From Pyrocephalus nanus (lineage: Eukaryota; Chordata; Aves; Passeriformes; Tyrannidae): a DNA stretch of 64,000 nt. Every line of letters begins with the position of its first letter. Position 1 is the stretch's first letter. Shown here piece after piece: positions 49,733-62,473 of this stretch. Made by a program: the position numbers and the translations under genes. Where the stretch lies: positions 14,978,145 to 15,042,144 of the forward strand of contig CM076266.1 of NCBI GenBank assembly GCA_038380795.1, written 5' to 3'. The notes under the pieces were generated by a model. That model was not told the origin of the DNA, made no database searches, and saw only the letters and a program-made list of their open reading frames with translations.

Positions 49733-51407
49733 TACCAGTTTGAACAACTGCTGGTATTTTGTGTGCTTCTTGATGGTAATCCATCGTCACCAAAACTAGA
49801 TAAACCTATGGAATACATTTGTCTACTAAATTTTACTATTAGCATTAAAAAAATGTGTTTATACCAGATTGACTAGAAAATATATTCTGCTATGTCCTGA
49901 TTGCTCTAAAATAAATTGGTCACTTCCACTGACCAGCTGCTTTGTCTGTTGGGTCAGACCTCTGGGAGTTCCTAAACAGGGAATTGGGGCATTTCATGCA
50001 AGAGTATCCATTGAAGTGGTGACAGTCCTTTCCCAGAAAATGAGAGGGATATGACCGAGCAAAGAATGCCGACAAACAGCTGAACTTCTCTGCCGGGATC
50101 TGTATGAAATAGTGTGGACACAGCAGCAGCAGGGAGGGCAGATGCTGCCTCTGCTGCGTGTGCTCAGCGCACAACTGGGCTGTCACTTCTCTTGCTGCAG
50201 CTCTCACAAGGACTCTGCAGCTGTAGTTCACTTCTTCAGCTGTGGGAATTGAACTGCCCTTAATTGTGCAAGATAATTTTGACTACGTCGGTTTTGGATT
50301 GGGAATTCTTTCTATCTAGAAGCATAAAATTTGTGCAGTATCCTTTAACACTTAAGGCACCTGCTATGAGAGGACTTATATAAAATGTGACCTTTTAATT
50401 TTTGTGCTCAATTAGGAGCTCTGAGTTTTATGAGGGTGCTTCAGTGGGATTATGTTCTAATTTGTAAACTTACTGTTTGATGATTCTTCCAGTGTAGAAT
50501 AGTTTATTATATGATTAGGAGGCAGTAAAGGTGGAAGTCAGTATAAGATTGACTTAAATGTAAGATTGAAGTTGCTTATGCCAGTCCTTAGATTTTTACA
50601 GATTTTTTTAAATGTGACCTGCTAAATACATTTTCCTCTCTGGTGAGTAGGATCATGTTTGGGAAACATAGGATATAATTCATAGTTGGTTAATGTTTTT
50701 AATGTTCAACATCATTAAAAAAAAAAAAATCGAACTATTGTATTTACTTCTCTGGATTTAAAAGTGTATGTGTTCTTGAAAGGTACTGGGCACTATACTA
50801 TCCAGAAAAAAGGTGTCCTTAGCCCTGAAACAGTCAGGGCTAGCAGCATTAAAGGCAAAGTTTCGGGGCAGAATCCATGCAGCACCAAACTAGTCAGAGC
50901 AGTTCTTAGTACAACATCTGATTAGTTACCTGGTGTATTTTTTACTACAGGGATATCTGCAAGGACCAGCTGTGCCTCACAATGGTTACACATGCTCAAA
51001 TGAATTCTACTTCTTCAGTAGCATTTAGAGGTTATTTTGAGTTCAAATGCAGAAAATAGGCTTTTCCCTTCTCCATAAGTAACTAAATATTTTAGTGTAT
51101 AATTCACATTAAGAGCTTTTTTGGTAGAAATTAGACCTTAGAATTTAGTATTCTTTCAATGGTCTTAGGCATGTGGCAGTGTTTGGGTTTTTTTGGTACC
51201 AATACCGTTTTTCTGTTGTTTCTTTAACTTCTGTCTTTTGAAGCTTGTGTGTGTTTGTTACAGATGAGTCCTTCTGAGGGGAGCTTTTAAGAGAAAGTTG
51301 TTAACTGGTAGGCAATTTGGATTTTAACATCTTGGAAATACATACCATCTTGGCCTAGCTCATGTATTGCTTGATCAGGCCTAGTCATAATGATAGTAAG
51401 ATTATTC

Positions 51408-51446
51408 TATTTATTTATTTATTTATTTATTATTTTTTATTTTTCA
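51408..51446. repeat. (TTTA)n microsatellite
   Basis: Seven or so TTTA units followed by a T-rich tail. Confidence 0.95.
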
Positions 51447-52759
51447 GTTCTTGAATACTTTTTTTCTTGGATCTAGAGGCCCATAGAGAAAAGTACATTG
51501 AATAAGATACATTGAAGTTACAAAATATACACTGCATTTTTTAAATTATGGAGGATACTTGCACAAACTTTATAAATGTCAAAATGTAGCTTTTTTTATG
51601 ACCTTTTAAGAAACTGTGATGAAAATTCTTATAGAAACAGCAGTAGATGATGCTCACTTTACTTATTTGGTACCATAGCAAAATTTAGCACTATGCTCTA
51701 GTTTGCAGGTATAAGATCAGAAATAATTCCAGTATTTTAGTCAGAATTGCAAAAGCAATTCACCTTGCAAAGCTTGGAGTGTTTTTTTGCTTTTTGTTAG
51801 CTGTTGATTACCTTTCTTCTAAATAGAACATTAACAACATACTCAGACTATATGAAAATGATGAAACCCTGTACAAAATCCTTCCTGAATGACAGACGAA
51901 ATTTTATCAGAGGGATTCAGTTTAGGGTCGAATAACCTGAAATATTTTACTCAAAATAGAAGAAGTGTTTGATTGTTTCTTGTTTAGTCTTTCCAGAATT
52001 TAAGGGCCAGCTGTGATTCTGTGAAGAATTCAGTGCCATGTTTCAAACTTAAATCAGTCAAATTGTACAGGTGATGTGTTGTACTCTTGTCTTAATCATT
52101 AAATTATTAATGGATTTTTTAGGGCTGTGTTACCTGACATGTTCAAATACATTTTGAGTACGTGTGATTAAGTTCTGAGGTATCAAGTATCTCCAAAATA
52201 TGTTAGGACTACCAAACCAAGAAAACAGAACTTGCTCTCCTTTCAGCATTGCAGTCCTGGCTGGTTATTTCTGTAGTCTAAATTACTAATTAACAGAATC
52301 CTGAAATTTTCACTGGAAGTTGTTGTTACATCACATGTAATAGCTTATTCCTCAAATGTCAAAGTTGAGGAAGATGAAAAAAACAAGGTCATATACAAGT
52401 AATGTGGGTTTTTTTTGGTATTTCCTTTAGTCATCTTTAATTATTTGGTTGGTTCCTTTGTACATAAACCTCATCCTGCTCTTTGAAATAACCTGTTTTT
52501 CTGTAGTGTAAGAACAGGTAAATAAAAGGTATATATGGCAATTTATTACAAAATACCTTTGTTCTCTGCCAGTCTTTGAAATTCTCTTTAATCCTTCAAC
52601 ATAACATGAAACATGGGGAGGCTTAGCTTATTCTGAGGTATGGTAGGAGCATTGTAACAGGGATTGGAGCAATCTGTCCTATGTATGTAGACCAAATTTT
52701 TCTGTGATTTTCAGGCTATCCTTTGCTGTCAGTAAATATAATTTGATTTCTGAAAGGCA

Positions 52760-52893
52760 ATTGTTGAGGTTCAAGACCCATCTGGACGAAGCTGTAAGCC
52801 CAGTGTTGACCCTTTTTTGAGCAGGGAAGTTGGACAGGATGACCTTGGTCGGTCATCCTCGGTCCCTGCCAACCTGAGTGATTGTGTGGGAAG
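52760..52893 (+). mobile_element. CR1 C-terminus and 3' UTR fragment
   Basis: A sense CR1 3' end: 'gttcaagacccatctggacg' corresponds to the last ORF2 codons (VFKTxLD), and 'gaagttggacaggatgacc' plus 'cctgccaacctgagtgattg' correspond to the 3' UTR and terminal repeat. This is the only sense-oriented CR1 recognised to the right of the CpG island. Confidence 0.78.
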
Positions 52894-55800
52894 CTGTATA
52901 CACAGCAGTAGATGTCTGTCTAGTTCTATGAAGTTTTATTTTAACTCCACTGAAATTGCTCTTTAGTATTTGGGATATTATTTATTTGAATGATATCTCT
53001 TTGTCTTCTGAAAGAAAGCTAATGTACTGCAGCTGATACACAAAGATACATTATGTAGTCTGTTCTTATTAGACCAAAGCAGTAATTAATTATGAACAAA
53101 AGTCAGAAATCTCCCAATTTAATCAGGCATTGCAAACTGAAAATCATAATGGTGTACTGCAATTCCACTATAAATGACATAGGATATTCCTCACAGAAGT
53201 GTAAGGTACATAGATTGTGTCTCATGAAACTTATTCTCTTATTGTTGAGAATTCTGGCAGAGCTTTGAAGCAGTTTGGACCCAAGCAATAAATTAATGCT
53301 TGATTAAGGACCAGGGCAATGTGGCTGGGGGAGAAACAGGAGTAGAAGGAATTGCACAGTTTGAATTTTAAAGTAAATTCTAGATTAGTCATTACCAAAT
53401 AAGAATGCTAGACATTTTTCCTTCTAGGGTTTCTTTTAAAAAACACTGAGTTAATTTGAAATTGTAAGAAATATGGACACCATAGATTTAATGTAGTATG
53501 TTATAAAAATGAAATTACTTTGTATTTTCCAGAAGTATTGTTTCTAGCTTCCCTCAGAATCAAGAACAAAATGTAGCAATTTGTATTGATTCATCATTTC
53601 ACAGTTACTTTCACAACAGTAATGTCCAAGACGGTATTTTAAATCAGAAGCTTTGACCTTTTAATGCAGAGTAATGGCAAAGATGTCTAATACAGATGTG
53701 GAACTTGTGCAGGTCTCCACTTTGTGGCATTTAAGGGACACTACGGAGAAGGTATTTACTAAGGAAAGCATAACATGATAATAGTTCCTTTTAAATTGAA
53801 AATTTGGAAAAAAAAAATTATTTTTTGGCATTCTCTACATTGTCTTATATTAGGCATAATATAAGGCTGTTCCTTGCTCTTTTTTCAGTTTTTGAGAATG
53901 GAGTTGTTTTCGTAAGTAGAAAATAGTTGGAGTTATTTATAGTCATAAAAACTGTTTAACCGCAATTTATTTAATACATATACATTTCATAGAACAGAGA
54001 ATCAATATTGCTCCTTCGTTAGCCTTCTCCCAGCATCCTTTTGAGAAATTTCACTTCTATACATTTTTTCACATCTCCTTGAATTTGCCCTCTTGGAGAT
54101 AGTTATAGTTGTAAAATAAGAATTATTAAGACTGTGTGCTGGGCTGGATGCAATAGTAGAAAATGTGTGGAAAAGCCTCATTTCTTGCAGTGTATGTGCT
54201 AGTCTTTATCCATACAATTGAAAAACCTTAGAAGTTGATTTCAAAAGACTTATCTCCTCAAGAAAAGCAATCGCTTTTCATTTGCTTGCTATTTTAAGCT
54301 GCACATTGAAGTTGCCCTATGTTGTTTCATAAATAAGCTTTTATTCTCAGCAACATGTTACTGAAAGTAGCATAGAACCTGTCGTGTAGGCACAGTTCCA
54401 CTCTGACAGATGGGCATGGTGTAGGCATGCCAGCCAACCCTTCCCCATTTCACCCCACAGAGTATGAAGGGAAGCATTTTTGTCCAGGATTGCCACTGTG
54501 GCATTCAGTGCATGCAAGGCTTGAACTTCAGGAAATGCACTCGGACTGGTCCATCTCCCAGGATGACCAAAAGTTTAAAAATAGCCTGAGTTTTAGGGTC
54601 TGCTGGGTTTGTGCTGTTCTGTTTCTTTTTGTGGTTCTGCTGAAGTCATCTAATGGGCTCAGCCAAAAGAATTCTGCCGTGGACACACATTTCTCCCTGG
54701 TTAATTATCTAAGTACGGAATCGTGAGCACTGTATAATTTCAATTGTAAGAGAACCATTCTTTGTGACTACATCCATATCTCTGGGTATAGAACAGGAAG
54801 ACAAGGATCTACTGATACAGGATGAAATCTTGGTGGAAAAATATGATGTAAAATAGAAAACTTTGAATAAATCAGGCATTTGAGACTGATGATTAGGGTA
54901 GTGAAATACAGAATATTTCTTCAAGTTTTTGGAAATGCAAATCAGCTATTGCTTGGTTATTGGGCTTTGGGATTTTGGAGGGGTTTTCATTTTTTAAACA
55001 AATTGGCTTAATGCCTTGTGCTTGATTTTATAAAGTAGCCAAGCACTGCAGGCTTTTGGCAAATATACTTGCTTGAACAAATGCTTTTGTGTGTTACACT
55101 AGTCAGTCTTTGTAATTTTTATCTTCCTCAGTATTTTTGCATAGCTTCAGTGTGTTAATCTTTTATTTCAAGTTTAACTTGGCCTTTATATACCAGTGGA
55201 TTTTGCTAAACTTTCCTGAAAACTGTGTTGATTCAATACATTCACACTTCTTAGGGAACCTTTTTTCAGTTGAAAAGTTTCTAAATTAAGGGAAATAACG
55301 TTTGCATGGCACTCATTTACAAGGTGGCACAGTATGTGAAAGAACAGGTGTGAAAAATGAAGTGAATAAATTTGCTTTTGAAACACAAATGGACATTTCA
55401 TGGGCTTCTGTCAGGAGAATGTCTTTCCTTAACTGTTCTAAGTATTTAATTTTTCCTTTTAGCTGAGTGTTTTCCTTCTGAAATTAAATTACATAATATT
55501 TGACTAACACTTCTTTGCATTCTTAGTTTTAAATTAAAATTCATAATTAAGCTTAGTATGAAATTATAAGATTTGATTTAATGCTTTCTTCCGGTACCTG
55601 AACTAATGTTCACTGCGTTAGAAGGTGCAGTCGTCATTGAGAAGCTTTGTTCTTTTAACAAAAGGTACCAAAAATAAATTCAGTTAGGGTCATAGTGGTT
55701 TAGTTTAATACTGTTATGATAATAAGTCCTATAATTACTTTCAGATAGTTCTTCCTCCCCAGAGGACGAGGTTTTTAGTTTTGATGTCTGCTTAAAGCAT

Positions 55801-58175
55801 AAGAATGACAGTAAAATTAATGTCATAACCTTTACAGCCTATTTATCGCTTTCTCTGTAATATCCTAAAGGATTTTGTGTAACACCTAAGATAAATGTCT
55901 TAGTATGGACAAGCATCAAATTAGGTTAATTGGGTTCAACTGATATTCAGATTCGGTGTGTCTATCAGGACACCTGTTTCATATAAAAGACCTGTGGGTA
56001 TCTTCCTGTGAAAATTACTTTTAAATTATTACATGTATATGCTCTGCTTGCTTTGGTTGTTAGAGACCAAGTTGCAGTGTAGGATTTTTTTCCAGTTTAT
56101 TTGCTATTTTTGCCTATTCTGGTTGAAAATTAATTTATCCTTTCACTCTGTGGTAACATAAGGAATAGTATAGGCATGACAGAGCTTATTTTATGTCATT
56201 AAGATAGATTTTACTTTCTGATTCTGTTCAGCTCCACTTCACTTGAAATTCTTGTAATAGATTTCTTTTCATCTCTGAGTTGTCAGCAGCAGATATCTAG
56301 GGAACTATTTTGAGTTCTGGAGTACTGTGGTTTGAATGATTTTAGTGTCCTGTGGTAGGGTTACAAAGTAAAAAAACATTTTAAGATTATGTAGAATTTT
56401 AAAAGTTTTGTCATTGGGATAGGCTCTCAAGTGGAGAAGAATTTATGAGACTATAAGATAGAAATAACTGATGTCATCACCAGTATTTGGAAAAAGCCAG
56501 TATTGGACTCAAATATAACCAGGAAAAACTGTAAGAACATTTTCCTCCTCAGTATTCAGTATAAACAATTGGATATCCTGAATTATTAGTTGATGACCTA
56601 AAATTTGTTCTGGGTGTAAGACTGTAAAACAGGTGAGGCACTCTTACATAATTTAATGCTCCCAGGTACAGGGAAGGACCATGAAAACCTAAAAAGTGTG
56701 ACTTCAGAATAGTAATTTCGAGAATCTTCATTTGAACATCATTTCTTACATTGTTTTTACAAGAATATGTGTTTCTGTAACTACTTCAGTACATTTTGAA
56801 GTGCTGGAAATACTAAAGTGGATGAAAAACTTCTGACTTCGATTTTCTTAAAAGATGTTTTTGATCAATGTAGTCTTAAAAAAGGATGTCTTACAGTGTG
56901 GGTGACACAGAAGTTGTAACCCCACACTAGTTTCTAGAAGTGTTTTGCCTTTTCAAAATTACATTGAAGTGGCCTGTTCCATTCTTGTATGTTAAGGAAG
57001 TTGTCTATATGTTCCCACGACATTAAGCTACACCTGGATGAGCTGACATGTGTTTTTTGTGCTGGGTCTGACAGCCCAAAGGTTGGCTGGTTAAGTACCA
57101 CGGACAGAGGCTCTGTGGGGGAGCCTGGGATCTGCTGATACTCAGCAAACCTCTGCCAGAAGGTGCTGGTTGATGTACCAGAGCTGCTTATTATGGGTGT
57201 GGCTCAGCAGAGTAGATACAGGTACCAAAGAGCTTCACTGAGAGGTCTCCTCACAGCAGCCACACTTAATGTTCTTTTATGCTTTGGTGTTGAACTTCCT
57301 GAAAATGGAATTGGCTTTGCCTCTTTTTACTTCACTGCTACAGAACCATCTCCTTCCCAAAACCTCACCCAGGCTGTTCGAGAGTCAATTGCATGATGGT
57401 ACAGAATTATATTCAAGACTTACTTTGTTTGGGAAGTGCATCAGAATTTGTCCTAAATATTTCTGTATTTAACCAGGAACGATCTTTTGGTACTTCATGC
57501 GGGTCTTGAGTGCATGTTTGGCATGTTCTTTATGTAAGATCCTCTTAGCTGTTAAATTGACTGGGAAAGTAAGCAATCTCCACATCTATGCAGCTGGATT
57601 TGTTTGTGGGAATGTTGTAGATGTGCACTGGTATGAAGGCCTGGATCTGGGTAAACCCCCAAGAAGTTGTAGTTCCATCTATGTCAGTCCATATACATAT
57701 CTGTTACCTTCCCAAAGCCTCCAACTGCATCAGGAAACAAGAGCTTTATATCATTTGTGACTTCAAACATGTTAGTGGTGGTCAGTTGAACCCCAAACTG
57801 TTATGCAGCCATTCCAAAAGCTAGGCCATTTTATGAAAAAGAAAATCCAAGTGGATATTAATACAGTTTTTATAGTGTCACTATATTATACTATGTCTTT
57901 CTTACCTGACTGTTGAATCACACTTCACCAAAGCTTGAAGAGCACACTTGACTGCCATGGAGAGAAATAGCCAATTCTTGAGTTACTGGGTGGGTGGCCT
58001 TTTGATGTAATGCCATTTTGTCAAATGTAGTGCATCAGATCTTGTTCTAAGTACCAATATCAAATTCAGGAGAAATGGCAGTGTAATATTTGATTCACAA
58101 GAACAAGTTAATATCTTCATTGTAGTATCCACAGAAGATTCTGCTGGTCGGTCAGTTCTGTGGGATCCATGCAGT
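52894..58175 (+). other. Probable intron sequence, 5.3 kb
   Basis: AT-rich and G over C. An ATG-initiated frame at 54427-54726 (99 codons, with a hydrophobic segment at residues 57-73) is unrecognised and has no supporting promoter or splice context. About 57040-57760 is less AT-rich, but I could not recognise it as a gene or repeat. Confidence 0.4.
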
Positions 58176-58650
58176 CACACAGAATCACAGAATGGTTTGA
58201 GTTGGAAGAGACCTGAAAGGCCATCTAGTTCCAACCCTCCTGCCGTGGTCAGGGACACCTTCCACTAGACCAGGCTGCTCAAAGCTGTGTCCATCTTGGC
58301 CTTAAACACTTCCAGGGATTGGGCATTCACAGCTTCTCTGGGAAACCTGTTCCAGTGCCTCACCACCCTTATAGTAAAAAATTTCGTCCTAATATCTAAT
58401 CTAAACCTACCTTCTTTCACTTTAAAGCCATTACCCCTTGTCCTGTCTGCATGTGCCCTTGTAAAAAGTCCCTCTCCAGCTTTCCTGCAGGCTGCTTTTA
58501 GGTACTGGAAGGTGCTCTAAGGTCTCTCTGGAGCCTCCTTTTCTTTGGATCCCCAGCTCTCTCAGCCTGTCTTCATAGGAGAGGTGTTCCAGCCCTGTGA
58601 TCAGCATAGTGGTTCTCCTCTGGGAGCCTCTCCAACAGCTCCAACAGGTT
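58176..58650 (-). mobile_element. CR1 LINE 3' end, 5'-truncated
   Basis: The + strand starts with the antisense CR1 terminus 'cacagaatcacagaatgg' and the well-known block 'ttggaagagacctgaaaggc'. On the minus strand at about 58605-58550 it encodes GLEHLSYEDRLRELG, the canonical C-terminal ORF2 block. The remaining frame is shifted, and about 58385-58285 fits the end of ORF2. It is a moderately diverged, inactive copy. Confidence 0.93.
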
Positions 58651-61600
58651 TTTAAAGGAAAATGACCATACATTTTCTGTGATTCTTAAGAATTCATTGT
58701 CCCAACGGAATTCATTACATTCCCTCTTTCCTGGCTTTAACAGGGGTTTTCAATTACAAGAAGCCTAAGTTAGTAGTGCACAGTGTTGAAATATGGAGAG
58801 CACATATAAAGGTCCAAAGAAACACTTGCTTTAAAACTCTGGTGGTGTTTTTGCATGAGGTATGGACATACTGGTATGCATTCTGAAATACAGGTCTGGA
58901 AACTGTTGCCATTGTCCTATTAATTTTTTTGTTAGTTTCTGAAAAATTTTCAGAGCCTCTAAGTATCTGTATTTTTTTCCAGGAACATTGCTGTAACTAT
59001 TAGAGGGCAAAATGCAGAATCCATTAACAATTTCTGCAGGTATAGTATGCTTTCTGTACTTCTTTTAGAAATTATATGCTTGTGATTCAAAATGTGGAAG
59101 AAATTTCATCCTTATTAATTGCTATATGACTCTTGTCTACTACTGTAGTATGGTTTTTTTAAAAAAAAGCTGTTATACTGCAGCGTTTATCACTTTAAAC
59201 AGTTGCAGTAACTAGAATTGTTTTCTTCTTGAGGGCATTGCTAATTACTGTTACCACCTGTAGGTGAAGCTTGAAAAGCATGAGTCTACTTCTTGTTTGA
59301 TTCAGCAGAATTAACTGTTCAGGTTTTATTACATTTTTTTTAATTCTCATATATTTGAAAATTATTGCTATATTTGATCCCCATATAATATGGAGTCAAA
59401 TCTATCTCCAATTTATGCTACAAGACTAGGAGAAACAGGAAAATAAACATTAACTTAGATTTTTTTTTTTTTTATTTTGAATGCCTTTTCTCCAGCACTC
59501 CTATCCTTACTAACATTTTTTGTGTTTAAGTCTTTATTCCATGTTTTGTCTCTTCAGAAGTCAACTTTTGTTTTATATAGTTTTCAGTGGGGTTAGTGTC
59601 TTGATTTTTTCCTTCCATTATTAGAAAGGATCCTTATGCTGAAATGTGTATTCCCAAGCCTCTAAATGTGTAGCTGTAACTTCAGTTTCCTTTCCCTTTT
59701 GATCTGTCACAATGCTGACATTTAAATATGATTTTTAACGCAAGTGTCGTTTTTAATGATGCTTCTTAAATGTGAGTGAACGTTTGATGGATACGACATC
59801 TGCTGTAATGGACCTTTCAGAACCATTGCTGGTTGTCAGTTTTTTCCATTGTTAGTACTTATGTTAATTAAGAAAAGCACTATGTATTACTTAACTTGAA
59901 GCCTTGAGCTTTTACTGTCATGTAAGTTTATACTTTACCTGTTTTGTGAAGACTGAGTATTTTTACAATGCTGTAATAATTCTGAGGAAGTGGTTCCTGA
60001 AGCATGTCATGCAAATTGATGTTAGTTGATGAGTTCTGTGTCTAATGGGACTATTCTTTCAAGGGAGATAGTACTTACTGTTGGGTAAAGCTGTCCACCC
60101 CTCAGTGCACTCTACATCTGTATGCTTGTGACTGAAGTACTTACTTTGAACACTTAAAAGCCTGAATTTAATTTTTCCTTTAAGTAACAGGAATTTGACC
60201 CCAGTTACAATCCTATGTTAAAGCCATTTCTGGATAAGAGGAGGAGAATATAGACTGTGAAGCTGTTTGCAAACTTGAAACTGAATAATCTTTTGCTTTG
60301 AGATTTTTTTGAAGGCTTTTTTTTTTTTTTTCCCTAAACCATAATCCAGTCAGTATTATCCAGTGTTATCAACTTGCACCCAGAGTGAATGGTAGATTTT
60401 GGAAGTGAGCATTCATTTTAGGAGTCATAACTAGATCGTGACCAGGAACTATATCAGTGTGAAACGATGATATTCTACCAATATATTACTTTCTATAATT
60501 TTTTTACTCTTTTATTCTCAAACTTTTTTGTCTTTGCATCAAACACCACTTGTTTCTTAAATGTGGCACTTTGAAAATATGGAGGCTATTAGCAATTTGT
60601 AATGATTTATGTACATGTCTAACATTGGTACGTTTCTTACAAATAAAAGGTTTGAAAATAAATGATATTCATAGTAGAACCTATCCATCAGTTACATTCA
60701 GTATAGCATTTTTGTCAGTGTTTCCATACTTCAAAAGTGCATGTTATTTTTCAGTGAAGTGTGGAAGTAATGATTAGTGCAAATTTTTTGAGTGACAGCA
60801 AAAACCCTTCACTGCTGTGATTTGTCATGTAATAGCAGGAGTTCTGTAATTGGATCTGTACTCCTTCAGGACATCTGTATTTTTCTCAACTTAAAATATT
60901 TTATAAGAAAGGTGATTATCTTTTATATAACAAGCAATCGTAACTCCATGTTCAAATAGGTGCACTTTTTTGAATAATGATAAATATCTAACTTCTCAGA
61001 TTTTATTTTTCCTAGGAGTTATGAAATTATCATTGAAGCATCATATTCTGTCATTCACACTCATGTTAAATATTTACCACTGAGCAAGTGATGAGTTTTT
61101 TTACAATGCTCAATAATGACATAAAATACCAGTGTGCCTCAGTGAACTGAAAAACCTTTGGCATTGTCAGATTTATAAAATGTTTTTTAAACGACTCTGA
61201 CATGAAATAATTGTGTATCTTATACAAATATTTTGCAAAATATAAGGCTATTGTGATTTACCTAGGAATTTATTTAGAACATTTGTCTTTTTAAAATATA
61301 CATTGGAAAAGGATGTCACGATAAGAAGTAATGGTTTTGCTTCTTGAGTATGTTTATTTTCTTTTTTTTTTTTAAATCTATAGGCTTTTTTTGAAGTTAA
61401 TGTATAGTTCAGTACATTTTGTATCCATGCTAGTATGGTCACTTGGTGCTGGGAGATCTCAAACTTCAATTAGCCATGTAAATGTGTTTCTTAGCATCAG
61501 CTCTCACGTTGCTGGAACCCCTGCTGCCTTTATATCATTAACATAAATGCAGGTGCAAATAGCATTTATGTACTTTGATAGAAAGCAGTTGGAGACATTT

Positions 61601-62266
61601 CACTGTGGGACACGACACTTTCAGATTGTGTACATCTGTTCAAATAATGTATCCAAGCCAGTGACATGAATGCAAGGATAAAAACATCTGCCCCTGAGAC
61701 CATTTGCCATACAGCAGATGCTTACATCTTTATTTATGCAGATGGTTTGTGTGATGAGCTGAGCAGTGATGAAAGCGAGAAAGTTTCACAAAGATTCCAG
61801 GGTATTCCGTGGGATGGGAAAATATGTTGGTAACAGTGCTTTGTTTTCACATGTCTACCGAAAGAAGAACATCTATTATAAATACTGGTGCTTCTCGTAA
61901 CATGGACATACCATTTAGGACATCAACTAGATTAACACAAAATCACTAAAGGGGTTTTTTTTTTTTTAATCTCCTGCACTTATAGAAGATACTAAATAGT
62001 TTAATAGGAGTAATTACTTTTAAACAGGCAAGCTCAACTGCTTTGCTTCGAGATGTTCTGAAGTTATACAAACCATTGAATTGACTGAAAAGTTTGCAGG
62101 GGTAGAATTTGAAATACCACGGAGTTGTTTGGAGGTTGTGTGCAGTGCTACATAGGTTTCCATGACTTCAGGGATTTTTCAGGACAAGCCATGTTTAGCG
62201 TCGCAAAACCACTAGAGAATAGAGAGAATAGTTCCCCTTGTCTGTTGTTTGAAAATTACTGTAGGG
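58651..62266 (+). other. Probable intron sequence, 3.6 kb
   Basis: AT-rich, with one weak exon candidate at 58983-59039 listed separately. T tracts occur at about 59460-59474 and 60317-60332. Nothing else is recognised. Confidence 0.4.
58983..59039 (+). other. Candidate 57-bp exon (weak)
   Basis: The acceptor tgtatttttttccAG precedes a 57-bp segment ending CAG at 59039, followed by GTATAG, a moderate donor. The second frame is fully open and reads NIAVTIRGQNAESINNFC. Alternatively an ATG at 59012 could open a coding sequence with MQNPLTISA before the donor. I recognise neither peptide. Chance cannot be excluded. Confidence 0.25.
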
Positions 62267-62461
62267 TCGTCGACGTGAGTTGCAGATCCGAAGGGAGCTG
62301 GCACTTGGGGAACAGGAGGTGCCCGGGAGTGGCTTCCCGGCGGCAGCAGCGCTCGCCTGGCGCCGCGCTGGCCGGAGGCTGCGGCCATGGGCGCCCAACT
62401 CCCCCTGCTGGACTCGGCACCGAGGGGCTCCTTTGTCTGCCAGCACCCGCCAGACACACGT
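62267..62461. promoter_or_regulatory. CpG-rich islet, possible alternative promoter or first exon
   Basis: About 195 bp with roughly 18 CpGs inside AT-rich DNA. On the + strand it has a consensus donor GTGAGT at 62275-62280 and an ATG in a perfect Kozak context (GCGGCCATGG, ATG at 62387). That ATG opens a 28-codon frame ending at 62473, and it could instead be spliced at a weak GTGAAT near 62460. On the minus strand CCAGCAGGGGGAG (62411-62399) resembles the CTCF core. Frames on both strands are open because of GC content. The islet could be an alternative promoter, an exon or an insulator-type element; the sequence alone does not decide. Confidence 0.45.
62398..62411 (-). promoter_or_regulatory. 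CTCF-like core motif
   Basis: Read on the minus strand it is CCAGCAGGGGGAGT, matching the CTCF core CCASYAGRKGGCRS except that the C after the G tract is A. It lies in the CpG-rich islet. Confidence 0.35.
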
Positions 62462-62473
62462 GAATTTAATTAG

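Larger units (their letters stand above)
48836..52759 (+). other. Probable intron sequence, 3.9 kb
   Basis: AT-rich and G over C, with the tandem repeats at 49688-49732 and 51408-51446 listed separately. A GC-richer patch at about 50060-50230 has no recognisable content. No exon is supported. Confidence 0.4.

Noticed and set aside
53898..53920. Micro-exon-like 23-bp segment between cttttttcAG and GTAAGT
   Set aside because: Signals this short recur by chance in long introns; there is no frame or context to support it.
54427..54726. 99-codon ATG frame with a hydrophobic segment (residues 57-73)
   Set aside because: No promoter, polyadenylation or splice context and no recognised family; kept as unproven.
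57040..57760. Less AT-rich stretch with several overlapping frames
   Set aside because: I could not match it to a gene, retrocopy or LTR; no terminal repeats or poly(A) tail are visible.
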